From: Levilactobacillus suantsaii
GTDB taxonomy: Bacteria > Bacillota > Bacilli > Lactobacillales > Lactobacillaceae
Assembly: GCF_004115745.1 (NCBI RefSeq)
Contig: NZ_QXIL01000001.1
Coordinates: 62,001 to 126,000, forward strand
Reading direction: 5' to 3'
Length of the DNA: 64,000 nucleotides
The translations under genes were made by a program, and so were the position numbers. The notes under the pieces are model-generated. The model was not told where the DNA came from. It made no database searches and was given only the letters and a program-made list of their open reading frames with translations. Numbering within the stretch: position 1 is the first letter of the stretch; the number at the start of each line of letters is the position of its first letter. Of this stretch, positions 7,111 through 15,240 are shown piece by piece.

Positions 7111-9274
7111 CAGTCGATTTCACGAAGCCAACTTATTACACCAACCGGGAACTCAGTTGGCTCGACTTTAACGCTCGGGTCCTTGATGAAGCCCGGGACA
7201 AGGCCAACCCACTCTTAGAGCGGGTCCGGTTTTTGGGAATCACTCAAAGTAACGTTGACGAATTCTTTATGGTGCGGGTGGCGTCCCTCGCCAAATTAGC
7301 AGCCGTCAACTATCCGAAGCCGGACGCCTCAGGCATGACCGCAGAAGACCAACTGATTGCGGTCAACGCCAAGGCTCACGACCAAGTCATCAAACAATAC
7401 ACCACGTTGACGCGGATGTTGTTGCCCCTATTAGGAAATTTAAACATCCATTTAAAGACCGTCGACGATTTGACCGCCGAGCAACAACGCTTCATCGAAC
7501 ACTACTTTACTAACGAATTATCACCGGCACTGACGCCCATGGCGGTCGACAGCTCGCGGCCCTTCCCGTTCATCGGCAACAACACCTTGAATCTGGCCTT
7601 GCGCTTGCATAAATCCGGTGATAAACACGACAAACGCTTCGCTACGGTCCAAGTGCCCGACATTTTCTCCCGGACGGTGCGGTTACCCGGGGCAGAGAAC
7701 GACTTTATCTTGCTCGAAGACATCATCAAGACATTCATTGGTAACCTGTTTGTCGGCTACAAAGTCCAAGAAACGGCGACCTACCGGGTCATCCGGGACA
7801 TGGACCTCGACGTGGCCGAAGAAGACACCTCCGATTTACTGAAGGAAGTCCAACATCAGTTGAAGCAACGGGAACACGGGGGGGGGCCGTGCGACTCGAA
7901 GTCGAATCTGGAATCTCTAACGCCCTCCAGAAGCGGTTGGCGACATCTATCAAGGTGCCGGCCTACGCCATTTACAGCATTGCCGGCCCAATTGATTTGA
8001 CCTTCTTAGGCAAGTGGACCAAGCAGATTACCAACCACGCCGACGAAAGTTACTCGAAGTTCACCCCCGCCCAAACACCCGGCATGGGGACCGAAGACGA
8101 CTTGTTCGCAACGATTCGTGACCACGACGTTTTCGTCCAACACCCCTACGATTCCTTCGATGCCGTGACCAACTTGGTCCGGCAAGCCGCCAGTGACGAC
8201 GAAGTTTTAGCCATCAAGATGACCCTCTACCGGGTCTCGGCCAACTCCCCCATCATCAAATCCTTGGGGACCGCGGCCCAGAACGGTAAACAGGTCACCG
8301 TATTAGTCGAAGTCAAAGCACGATTCGATGAGGAAAGCAACGTCCGCTGGGCACGCCAACTGGAAAAGATGGGCTGTCACGTGATTTACGGGTTGATTGG
8401 CCTGAAGACCCACTGTAAATTAACGCTGATCGTGCGCCGTGAAGAAGATGGTATCCGTCGCTACATGCACATGGGAACCGGGAACTACAACGACGTCACC
8501 GCTAACTTCTACACCGACATGGGGTTATTCACCACCAACACGGACATGGGCATCGATGCCTCCAACATTTTCAACATGTTGTCCGGTTACTCCGAACCAC
8601 CGTATTTCCACCAGTTACACATCTCACCAGATGGCATTCGCGAATTCCTGTCTAATCGGATCGATGAGGAAATCAACAACGCGCGATTAGGACAACCGGC
8701 CTGGATTAAAATGAAGATGAATTCCTTGTCTGACTCGGCCATGATTGCCAAGCTCTACGAGGCTTCTCACGCCGGCGTCCACATTGAATTAGTCGTTCGG
8801 GGCATCTGCTGTCTCAACGTCGGCATTCCGGGGGTCAGTGACAACATCGCCGTCCATTCTATCGTCGGCCGTTTCTTAGAACACAGCCGCATCTACGCCT
8901 TTGCCAACGGAGGCGATGAGCAAGTCTACCTGTCCAGTGCCGATCTGATGACGCGTAACCTGAACCGCCGGGTCGAACTGCTCTTCCCGGTTCAACAACC
9001 GCAACTTCGCCAACGGATTTTTGATATTTTCCAGACCATGTGGGATGATAATGTTAAGACACGGGTGTTGCAGGCCGACCGCGAATACGGTCGCGTCGAT
9101 CGCCGGGGACTGGAACCTCTGGATGCACAGACCGCGTTTATGCATGCCGCTGAAGCGAAGACCAAGCAACTGCCGCAAGACACGGACCAACCCGTGGGCG
9201 CCCCGCGGCGTTTTCGGCCGATGCTGAGTCCGAAGAATCAGCCCAAATCCCCTATTGATCGGAGTCCTCAATAA
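7107..9274 (+). pseudogene. ppk: Polyphosphate kinase, frameshifted at a G9 tract
   Basis: Polyphosphate kinase 1 reversibly adds ATP gamma-phosphate to polyphosphate. The N-terminal part (start YYTNRELSWLDFNARVLDEA, residues about 1-257) is in one frame. The catalytic C-terminal phospholipase-D-like domains are in the -1 frame, including IKMTLYRVS, VEVKARFDEESN, the HCKLTLI region near GLIGLKTH (active histidine) and YMHMGTGNYN. The break is at nine G residues, 7878-7886; seven or ten would give one frame of about 722 aa, normal for the family. Unrepaired translation stops at about 8000, before the catalytic residues. RNA polymerase slippage on a G9 tract could restore some full-length protein. 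The start overlaps ppx1 by 4 nt; GAGGAGG precedes it. Confidence 0.88.
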
Positions 9275-10200
9275 TGAAAAACCTCGTCGTGATCGACCTG
9301 GGTTCTAACTCAGTTCGGATGACCGTGACTGAAGTCGATAGTCACGGCAATTACCAGACGGTCAACCAACTCAAACGCTACGTGCGGTTATCCGCCAACA
9401 TGGGACCGAAACGGGTCCTCCAACCGGAAACCATCGACCGCACCATGGCTGCGTTAGTCGATTTCAAGGCCATCTATAGTAAGTTAGATCATCCTGAGAT
9501 TCACGCCGTAGCCACCGCGGCCGTGCGCCAGGCAACCAACCAAAAGGCCTTCTTGAAACAAGTCAAGGAAAAGATTGGCTTGAGTTTAGAAGTCATTTCG
9601 GGAGCCACCGAAGCCCGCTACGATTATCTAGGCGTGGTCAACACTTTGCCCATCATCAACGGCCTGGTGGTCGACACCGGGGGTGGGTCGTCCGAACTGA
9701 TCCTAGTTCAAAACCAACAACTCAAGCACGTGGTGTCGATACCTTTAGGTTCCGTCACGTTATCCCAAAATTATCTCGAAAGTGACAAAATTAAACCGGA
9801 CTCGTTGTTCAAAGCCATGACCTTCGTCAACAACGTCTTTAACGACATCTGGTGGCTCCGAGAAGCAACGAATCTGCCCATCGTCGGTTTGGGGGGCGCT
9901 AACCGGACGCTGGCCAAAATCAACCGGCGCAAAAAGAATTTCTTGAACGCCGAAGATGTTCACGGCTACAAGCTCACCGATGAAGACGTCTACGAGACCC
10001 TGACACGCTTGTTAGGGGCGACCCTGGAGGAACGGAAGAAGGTCCCCGGACTCGCCAAGGAACGGGCTGATATCATCATTGGTGGCCTCATCCCGGTCAC
10101 ATTACTCATGCGGTTGCTAGATTCGCAGCAAATCATCTTCTCTAACGCTGGTCTGCGGGATGGCATCCTCTTTGAATATCTGAATAAGCTAAAAGCTTAG
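9274..10200 (+). CDS. ppx2: Ppx/GppA-family phosphatase (Ppx2)
   Basis: A 308-aa intact member of the exopolyphosphatase/pppGpp phosphatase family. The actin-like ATPase-fold motifs are present: IDLGSNSVRM at the start, ATAAVRQATN near residue 85, the phosphate-binding VDTGGGSSELILV near residue 128, and IVGLGGANRTLA near residue 208. It lacks the C-terminal HD domain of Ppx1, so it is the short form. The start ATG shares one base with the ppk stop, so it is the third gene of the ppx1-ppk-ppx2 operon. It is followed by a 17-bp perfect terminator. With ppx1 and ppk broken, this is the only intact polyphosphate gene here. Confidence 0.88.
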   Translation: MKNLVVIDLGSNSVRMTVTEVDSHGNYQTVNQLKRYVRLSANMGPKRVLQPETIDRTMAALVDFKAIYSKLDHPEIHAVATAAVRQATNQKAFLKQVKEKIGLSLEVISGATEARYDYLGVVNTLPIINGLVVDTGGGSSELILVQNQQLKHVVSIPLGSVTLSQNYLESDKIKPDSLFKAMTFVNNVFNDIWWLREATNLPIVGLGGANRTLAKINRRKKNFLNAEDVHGYKLTDEDVYETLTRLLGATLEERKKVPGLAKERADIIIGGLIPVTLLMRLLDSQQIIFSNAGLRDGILFEYLNKLKA

Positions 10201-10233
10201 TCCCAACACTTATGTTGGACGGCTAAATTTAAA

Positions 10234-10275
10234 AAGCGGCTGACACAAGATCTAAAAGTCTTGTGTCAGCCGCTT
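10234..10275. terminator. Strong bidirectional terminator after the polyphosphate operon
   Basis: A perfect 17-bp stem (AAGCGGCTGACACAAGA with its complement) around an 8-nt loop, with A residues before and T residues after, placed between convergent genes. Confidence 0.85.
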
Positions 10276-10306
10276 TACGTTTAACCAATCCTAGCCAGCC
10301 CAACGG

Positions 10307-10615
10307 TTAGCCAATGTGGTTTTCCTGTAAGATGGCGTCCACTTCTTTTTGAATTTTTTCGGGCTTGGCCCATTCCTGGAATTCAGTAAAGTCTTCAGCG
10401 GGCATCTCGTAATTTTCGTTAACGTAATCTTCATAGGCCTGCACGTGTGGGGTGTGTGCGATGTTCAGTTGCAAAATACGCACTTGCTTGATCAGTCCCC
10501 GTTCGGCCGCGAGTTCCACCCGGCCGTTTTGGACCATGTCGCTGATTTCCATGTACTTCGACCCGTCTAAACGGGTAATTTCCTCGATTAAGGTAAACGT
10601 TTCATGACTTTTCAT
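10307..10615 (-). CDS. Conserved hypothetical 102-aa acidic protein
   Basis: A soluble acidic protein, start MKSHETFTLIEEITRLDG, with a predicted alpha/beta N-terminal half and an acidic helical C-terminal half (YEDYVNENYEMPAEDFTEFQEWAKPEKIQKEVDAIL). No known catalytic motif, signal peptide or membrane segment. GGAGGAAAG precedes the ATG. It is monocistronic and convergent with ppx2. I do not recognise the family beyond a lactobacillus-type hypothetical protein. Confidence 0.7.
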   Translation of the reverse strand: MKSHETFTLIEEITRLDGSKYMEISDMVQNGRVELAAERGLIKQVRILQLNIAHTPHVQAYEDYVNENYEMPAEDFTEFQEWAKPEKIQKEVDAILQENHIG

Positions 10616-10758
10616 TACTAACTTTCCTCCAGTGCTAGCTCCATTATACCAAGGATTCGCCGAAACAACAGCCCCGCTTCCCCTGCTCGTATGGCCGGGT
10701 TAACTCAGCTGTGGCCCCACTTAAATTGCGGTATGCCAGCGTTTCTCTCGGAGCACAC

Positions 10759-10839
10759 AAAAACCACTACCAGGGAATGGTAGTGGTCGGCATAAGAGAG
10801 AAAGAGAATTGATTAGAAGGTAATTATTAATACCTTACA
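10759..10839 (-). ncRNA. Candidate cre-controlled small RNA with a pyrimidine-rich single-stranded region
   Basis: A self-contained unit of about 80 nt on the minus strand. It has a consensus promoter (10846-10874), a first hairpin AAGGTA/TACCTT (about 10813-10832), an unpaired stretch AATTCTCTTTCTCTCT (10795-10810), then a perfect 9-bp terminator stem CCACTACCA/TGGTAGTGG with five T residues (10759-10786). The only start codon opens eight codons without a ribosome site, so it looks noncoding. CU-rich loops are the seed type many Gram-positive small RNAs use to cover Shine-Dalgarno sequences; S. aureus RsaI, which is CcpA-repressed, is a precedent in kind. Homology is not claimed. One possible target is the GAGAAAG ribosome site of nagB. 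Confidence 0.6.
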
Positions 10840-10845
10840 GCTACT

Positions 10846-10874
10846 AATATACCCACATTTGAAAGCGCTGTCAA
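10846..10874 (-). promoter_or_regulatory. Small RNA promoter overlapped by a perfect cre site
   Basis: On the minus strand TTGACA (10869-10874) and TATATT (10846-10851) are 17 bp apart. On the plus strand TGAAAGCGCTGTCA at 10860-10873 fits the catabolite-responsive element consensus TGWNANCGNTNWCA at every position and covers the -35 box. CcpA binding there should repress transcription when preferred sugars are present. Confidence 0.7.
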
Positions 10875-10918
10875 TGCCTTTTCACTAAAAAGTTAAGGGT
10901 TTTCGTTATCCAGCCTCT

Positions 10919-10949
10919 AAAAAAAGGTCGGAAAGTTGCCTTTCCGACC
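10919..10949 (-). terminator. Terminator of tagH
   Basis: A perfect 10-bp stem GGTCGGAAAG/CTTTCCGACC with a 4-nt loop is followed by seven T residues on the minus strand. It ends the tagH transcript before the small RNA promoter. Bases 10950-11089 hold only the A/T-rich 3' untranslated region. Confidence 0.8.
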
Positions 10950-11089
10950 ATACCATTTAGTCTGCACCAAATGAGAGATAGATCCTTGACCGGATTCATT
11001 GGGCAACCCGATTAAGGGGTAAATAAATGGTAAGTTAAAGATACCACTAAAATTAAAATAAATCTATCTGTTTTTTAATTATTTTTTAA

Positions 11090-12175
11090 TTATTTGAGTT
11101 CCGTCGTGGCGTTCGGGTCGTGCAGGACCGTTTCGGGGTGAATCAAGTTACTTGGTTGTTGTACCACGTCACTCAACGAATGCCCCGAAATGTTGACCAG
11201 GCAGACCAAGACGAAGAGGACACCCACGACCGTGGTTAGGATGCGATTGCTGAGACTCATCTTTTCACTGATTACTGACCCGTAGAACTCTTTCTTCACG
11301 TCCGCAGCGACCGCCTTGTTTTCCGGCTCGGCTTTTTGACGTTCATCGGTCACGCTTTGTTGGTAGGCATCGATGTCAAACGACTTCTGGTTGGCCTTCA
11401 TTTGCCGCTGGAAGTGCTTCTTTTCTTTCTTAGTCTGGGTCTTGAACCACTTAGTGAACGCCCGGTAATTCTTGACGACCGTCTTGGTATCACCCAGTTC
11501 TTTTAGGGTCCCGTAATGAATCCAAGCGACCCGATCACACAAGATTTCGATTTGTTTCAAGGAATGACTGACGAAGATGATCGTCTTGCCCTCATCCTTA
11601 AATTCTGCAATCTTATCCACACACTTTTGATAGAAGGTATCGTCCCCAACGGACAAAGCTTCATCAATGATCAAGATATCGGGGTTCACGTGAACCGCGA
11701 TGGAGAAACCTAACCGTGACTTCATCCCGGAAGAGTAGCTCTTGACTGGTTGATACAAGAAATCACCAATATCAGCAAACGACACGATGTCGTCCATCAA
11801 AGCATCAATCTCAGGATTGGTCAGCCCCTGCATCAATGCCTTCAACCGAATGTTTTCTAAACCGGTCAAGTTACCCCGCAACCCGGCCCCAATCGCGATA
11901 ATCGAGGTGTCTCCGCGAACATCCACGACCCCCGTCGTTTGGGGAATGATCCCGGAGATGATGTTGGATAACGTGGACTTACCGGAACCGTTGACCCCGA
12001 TCAAGCCCAGCGTCTCACCGGGTTTAACTTCTAAGGAGATGCCCATTAATGACCAAAAATGCGGCACCTTGCTGTTGCGTAACGAAAAAAACGACCGCAG
12101 CTTTTCGGACTGGCTCTTGTATAAGTCGTACTCCTTCGTGACGTTTTGGACCTTAATTTTATATGCATTATCCAT
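11090..12175 (-). CDS. tagH: Teichoic acid export ABC ATPase TagH
   Basis: A 361-aa ATPase of the TagGH exporter, which flips lipid-linked wall teichoic acid across the membrane. Residues 1-250 are the ATPase domain: Walker A GVNGSGKST, signature KSYSSGMKSRLGFS, Walker B DILIIDEALSVGD and the switch histidine VSHS. Near residues 310-330 is one membrane segment (ILTTVVGVLFVLVCLVNIS), then a short extracellular tail, as in TagH of bacilli. The TagG permease, normally adjacent, is not in this window. It is monocistronic with its own terminator. Confidence 0.88.
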   Translation of the reverse strand: MDNAYKIKVQNVTKEYDLYKSQSEKLRSFFSLRNSKVPHFWSLMGISLEVKPGETLGLIGVNGSGKSTLSNIISGIIPQTTGVVDVRGDTSIIAIGAGLRGNLTGLENIRLKALMQGLTNPEIDALMDDIVSFADIGDFLYQPVKSYSSGMKSRLGFSIAVHVNPDILIIDEALSVGDDTFYQKCVDKIAEFKDEGKTIIFVSHSLKQIEILCDRVAWIHYGTLKELGDTKTVVKNYRAFTKWFKTQTKKEKKHFQRQMKANQKSFDIDAYQQSVTDERQKAEPENKAVAADVKKEFYGSVISEKMSLSNRILTTVVGVLFVLVCLVNISGHSLSDVVQQPSNLIHPETVLHDPNATTELK

Positions 12176-12342
12176 GAATTAAACTTCCTAACTCAGTTAT
12201 TAGCGTGCTCGATGAGTCCGGCGCACCACTTGGTGATTTGTCACCCGTTTACCCCGAACTCATTCAATCTGTAGTATTATACCAGAAAAAAACGATAAAC
12301 GACAAAAATCCCTGTGAGCTTAGACATTTCTTTAGCCCACCG

Positions 12343-12373
12343 AAAAAATGGCACTGCGCTACCGCCGTGCCAT
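12343..12373 (-). terminator. Terminator of the glucosaminidase gene
   Basis: The stem ATGGCAC/GTGCCAT is followed by six T residues on the minus strand, about 20 nt after the stop codon. Confidence 0.75.
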
Positions 12374-12391
12374 TGAAAATCAGTTAGTCAC

Positions 12392-13819
12392 TCAGTCCAA
12401 CGCCCGGGCATCGACCCAGTAATTGGTCTTATCACCGCTGAACTTGAGCCGATACCACGTTGTCTGGTACCGCGGCTTGACCCCTTTCAAGTTCACCGTC
12501 ACCTTAGTTCCTGACTTGGCCTTTTTAGGCCAGGCCACTTGTTTTTGATCAAAATGCGTCTTCTTCACGTGATTGTATAGATGATACGTCGTGAATTTTT
12601 GGCTCAACTTCTTAGTCGTCTTCTCAGGTGTGTAGACCACGTAATCGTACTGGGGCGCGGCCGCAATTTCATCAGCGGCGACCCAATACTTGGTCTTACC
12701 AACAATGATGCGGTACCAGGTTGACTTGTTCCCATCCTGGGTCTTCACCGCTTGATTGTCTGCCTTATAACTCTTAGCCTTCAGCTGACTGATTTTCCCC
12801 TGGGCTTTAGCCAGGTACGGGGAATTAAAGACGTGGTTGTAGTAACTGCCCTTAGTCGAATTGAGTTTGATGGTCGCCTGTCCCGCCGTGTAGGTCACCT
12901 TCGGTAAGGTCAAAACCGAGTCGTAAACCCAGTACTTCTTCGCGGATTTTTTATTGGTCAATGTAATCCGGTACCAAGTGGTTTTCTTGCCGGTCGTTGG
13001 TGATTGCTTCACGCCCCGCATGTTAACGTAGACCAGTTGGCCCGTACCGACCTTCAATTTCTTCCACGCGGTCTTCGTCACCTTAGCCCGCGTCCCTTTG
13101 ATGTGGTTATAGACTCGATAACTGGTATGTTTAGCACTCAACCGGGCCGTTTGGGTTCCACTAGCCCCGTAGTACTTAGCCGTGGCGTAGGTCACGGTCG
13201 GGGCACTACTGCTGCTATCCGCCACACTGGACGAACTGCTACTGCTGGTCGTGCTGTTACTTCCGTCTAAGTTTGCCAGGTTGTATTGTTGAATCAACGT
13301 AATCAGCGTGGCCCCGTACGTCGGCGCCGTAGCGTAGGTGCCCGTCAACGCGTTGGCCGCGTCGGCATAAGTCACCGCATTCTCCCGCCACGTTCCACTA
13401 TAATAGGTAGGATCCGAACTGATTCCGTTACGTAGAAGCTTCGCGTTATCAGTCATCGAGGCCTTCGCGCTGGGGTACTTCCGAAAGTTAGCGTCCGTCG
13501 TGTACAGTTGACCGTTGGCGTCATATTCCGACGTGGGCATACTGACGGATTGGCCGTTATAGCTGCCCTTGATGCCAAAATAATTATTCGCCTGTAGCGT
13601 CAGTTGGCTGGTCCCCCAACCACTTTCTAGCGCAGCCTGCGCCAACATCACCGACGGGTACAGATTGTACTGATTAGCCACCGTTTGGACGGGACTTTTC
13701 AGCGATGAAATAAACGTTTGCTGGGTAGTAGCCGCATGACTGGTCAACCCAATCACCCCACTAAGACCGACACTTACAACGACGGCCGCGGCTAAAAACC
13801 ACTGTTTGCTTCCCTTCAT
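12392..13819 (-). CDS. Secreted N-acetylglucosaminidase (LytG/FlgJ-like) with C-terminal GW/SH3-like repeats
   Basis: A 475-aa secreted peptidoglycan hydrolase. Residues 1-30 form a signal peptide ending SHAA. Residues about 35-185 are a glycoside hydrolase family 73 domain (VMLAQAALESGWGTSQL with the catalytic glutamate, NNYFGIKGSY, FRKYPS, TYATAPTYGATLITLI). A serine-rich linker follows near 190-205. Then come three imperfect repeats of about 90 residues, each containing YNH, a lysine-rich stretch and TTWYRI..KYWV, like GW/SH3_8 modules that bind teichoic acid. GGGGGGAAC precedes the start. It should cleave glycan strands during growth or separation. Adjacent to tagH, whose product exports the likely ligand. 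Confidence 0.85.
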   Translation of the reverse strand: MKGSKQWFLAAAVVVSVGLSGVIGLTSHAATTQQTFISSLKSPVQTVANQYNLYPSVMLAQAALESGWGTSQLTLQANNYFGIKGSYNGQSVSMPTSEYDANGQLYTTDANFRKYPSAKASMTDNAKLLRNGISSDPTYYSGTWRENAVTYADAANALTGTYATAPTYGATLITLIQQYNLANLDGSNSTTSSSSSSSVADSSSSAPTVTYATAKYYGASGTQTARLSAKHTSYRVYNHIKGTRAKVTKTAWKKLKVGTGQLVYVNMRGVKQSPTTGKKTTWYRITLTNKKSAKKYWVYDSVLTLPKVTYTAGQATIKLNSTKGSYYNHVFNSPYLAKAQGKISQLKAKSYKADNQAVKTQDGNKSTWYRIIVGKTKYWVAADEIAAAPQYDYVVYTPEKTTKKLSQKFTTYHLYNHVKKTHFDQKQVAWPKKAKSGTKVTVNLKGVKPRYQTTWYRLKFSGDKTNYWVDARALD

Positions 13820-13914
13820 GATGTTCCCCCCTAAAATCGCTTCCAGAATAAGAATACCATAATTCCAGAAAGCGGTGCCGAAAATTAGTCGGGGAAACCG
13901 GGAAAACTTGCGGT

Positions 13915-14643
13915 TTATTTGAGTTGACTCGCTGCTTGCTCATCCAAAATCACGGTAACGTTCGGATGAGTCTGCAAAAAGCTGGCTGGAACGTCTGCCG
14001 TCACGGGGCCTTGCAGCATCGCAGCCACGGCCGCGGCCTTTTCAGCGCCGTAGGCCACAATCAAGATCTGCTTAGCCTTCAAAATCGTCCCAATGCCCAT
14101 TGAATAAGCGTAACGGGGTACTTCATCAGCATTGTCGAAGAAGCGCGCGTTGGCCGCAATCGTCGAAGGAGTCAGGGCCACCTTGTGCGTAGTCGATTGC
14201 GGGGCCGTCCCGGGTTCATTGAACCCCACGTGGCCGTTACGTCCTAAGCCTAAGAGCTGCAAATCAATTGGGTTCGCAGCAATAATACTTTCATACCGCT
14301 TGGTCTCGGTATCCGCATCGGTGTTTAACCCATCAGGAACGTAGGAATGTGCGAACGGCTTGGCGTTAAACAAATGGTGTTGCATAAAGTAACGGTAGCT
14401 TTGGGGATGATCCGAGCCCAAGCCCACGTATTCGTCTAAATTGATAGACGTTAATTGGCTGAAGTCCAGGTCACTAGCCGTCAATTGGTCATAAATGGAA
14501 ATAGGCGTACTTCCCGTAGCTAAACCAAAGACCTTAGCGCCAGCGGCTAACGCTTGTTGGAAAACCTTGAAACCCGCTACGCCCCCGGCAGCGGGATCCT
14601 TTACGATTTGAACGTGCATATTCTGTAATTGTGTCATCATCAT
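13915..14643 (-). CDS. nagB: Glucosamine-6-phosphate deaminase
   Basis: A 242-aa NagB, which converts glucosamine-6-phosphate to fructose-6-phosphate and ammonia. [16 protein letters not shown], the active-site [24 protein letters not shown] and [13 protein letters not shown] are diagnostic, and the length is typical of the short Gram-positive enzyme. Three ATG codons in a row begin the frame; AGAAAGG lies 8 nt before the first. It opposes glmS, encoded nearby, and both promoters carry similar TGGTMTA boxes, suggesting a common NagR/DasR-like regulator. The ribosome site sequence GAGAAAG could pair with the CU-rich small RNA at 10.8 kb (inference). Confidence 0.92.
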   Translation of the reverse strand: MMMTQLQNMHVQIVKDPAAGGVAGFKVFQQALAAGAKVFGLATGSTPISIYDQLTASDLDFSQLTSINLDEYVGLGSDHPQSYRYFMQHHLFNAKPFAHSYVPDGLNTDADTETKRYESIIAANPIDLQLLGLGRNGHVGFNEPGTAPQSTTHKVALTPSTIAANARFFDNADEVPRYAYSMGIGTILKAKQILIVAYGAEKAAAVAAMLQGPVTADVPASFLQTHPNVTVILDEQAASQLK

Positions 14644-14677
14644 GCATCTGACCTTTCTCCCTTAATGGTATATCCCA

Positions 14678-14706
14678 ATTATAATCGCTCTAGACCAGTT
14701 TTGCAA
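14678..14706 (-). promoter_or_regulatory. nagB promoter with a DasR/NagR-like half-site in the spacer
   Basis: TTGCAA (14701-14706) and TATAAT (14678-14683) are 17 bp apart. The spacer holds ACTGGTCTAGA (14689-14699), which equals one full half of the known dre operator of GntR/HutC-type DasR and NagR regulators. A second related box with TATACCA lies at 14663-14676, between the -10 box and the start codon. Confidence 0.6.
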
Positions 14707-14791
14707 GGATTTACCTCAACTATCGTATTAGGCTGTGACTATTTCTTGCCGTTAACTTACCTAGCTTGGTGGATAACCAAACTAACGACGT

Positions 14792-14822
14792 AAAAAAGCC
14801 CAAGGGACGTTTCCCTCGGGCT
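14792..14822 (-). terminator. Terminator of the 40-aa basic protein gene
   Basis: On the minus strand AGCCCGAGGGA pairs with TCCCTTGGGCT (two central mismatches) and is followed by six T residues, 23 nt after the small gene stops. Confidence 0.75.
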
Positions 14823-14845
14823 GGCTGCCACTTAGCATGGCAACG

Positions 14846-14968
14846 TTATTTACGCCGGACACCCCGACGGTTCGCGTTTAATTCGTTTTGTTGTTTCCGG
14901 AACTTCTCAAATGTGGCGTCCCGTTGTTTTTGATTTTTATGAGAGTTTTCACGTTTCGTATACTTCAT
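14846..14968 (-). CDS. 40-aa highly basic small protein
   Basis: Starts MKYTKRENSHKNQKQRD and ends NRRGVRRK. About a third of the residues are Lys or Arg and there is no hydrophobic segment, so it probably binds nucleic acid or the ribosome. GAAGGTGACG lies before the ATG at 14966-14968. A good promoter (TTGCGT, 17 bp, TATAGT) stands at 15005-15033 and a terminator follows, so it is a complete single-gene unit. Family not recognised; function unknown. Confidence 0.7.
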   Translation of the reverse strand: MKYTKRENSHKNQKQRDATFEKFRKQQNELNANRRGVRRK

Positions 14969-15004
14969 GGTCGTCACCTTCTTTTTCTCTTGTGTTATGC
15001 GAAT

Positions 15005-15033
15005 ACTATATAACGAAAAGTTAGGGAACGCAA
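15005..15033 (-). promoter_or_regulatory. Promoter of the 40-aa basic protein gene
   Basis: TTGCGT (15028-15033) and TATAGT (15005-15010) with a 17-bp spacer on the minus strand, 37 nt before the start codon. The stretch 15034-15196 upstream shows only a weak minus-strand stem near 15090. Confidence 0.6.
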
Positions 15034-15196
15034 GATTTTAGGATTGGTTAGCCCCTAATTAGGAGCACATTACTCATTTCTAAAAGCCCTTGCTGCCGGG
15101 GCTGTTTAGCCGAGCACTAGGTATTTTAAAATATCGACAGCACCAAGTCGCATTGGTTGGTCCACTGTTGTTCTCATGATAATTACCGCGAGGACT

Positions 15197-15226
15197 AAAA
15201 AGGACCCGCCGCTTTCGCGCAGGTCC
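15197..15226 (-). terminator. Terminator of glmS
   Basis: The stem GGACCTGC/GCGGGTCC, with a GCGCGAAAGC apex, is followed by five T residues on the minus strand, 15 nt after the glmS stop. Confidence 0.8.
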
Positions 15227-15240
15227 CCAATTGCTAATTC

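Noticed and set aside
5826-7895. Programmed -1 ribosomal frameshifting in ppx1 or ppk
   Set aside because: No slippery heptamer with downstream pseudoknot is evident at ppx1, and these genes are not known to use it. Homopolymer mutation, slippage or sequencing error is simpler, though slippage at the ppk G9 run cannot be excluded.
12392-13250. Tandem repeats in the glucosaminidase gene as unstable DNA repeats
   Set aside because: The three protein modules are divergent at the DNA level and are ordinary cell-wall-binding repeats.
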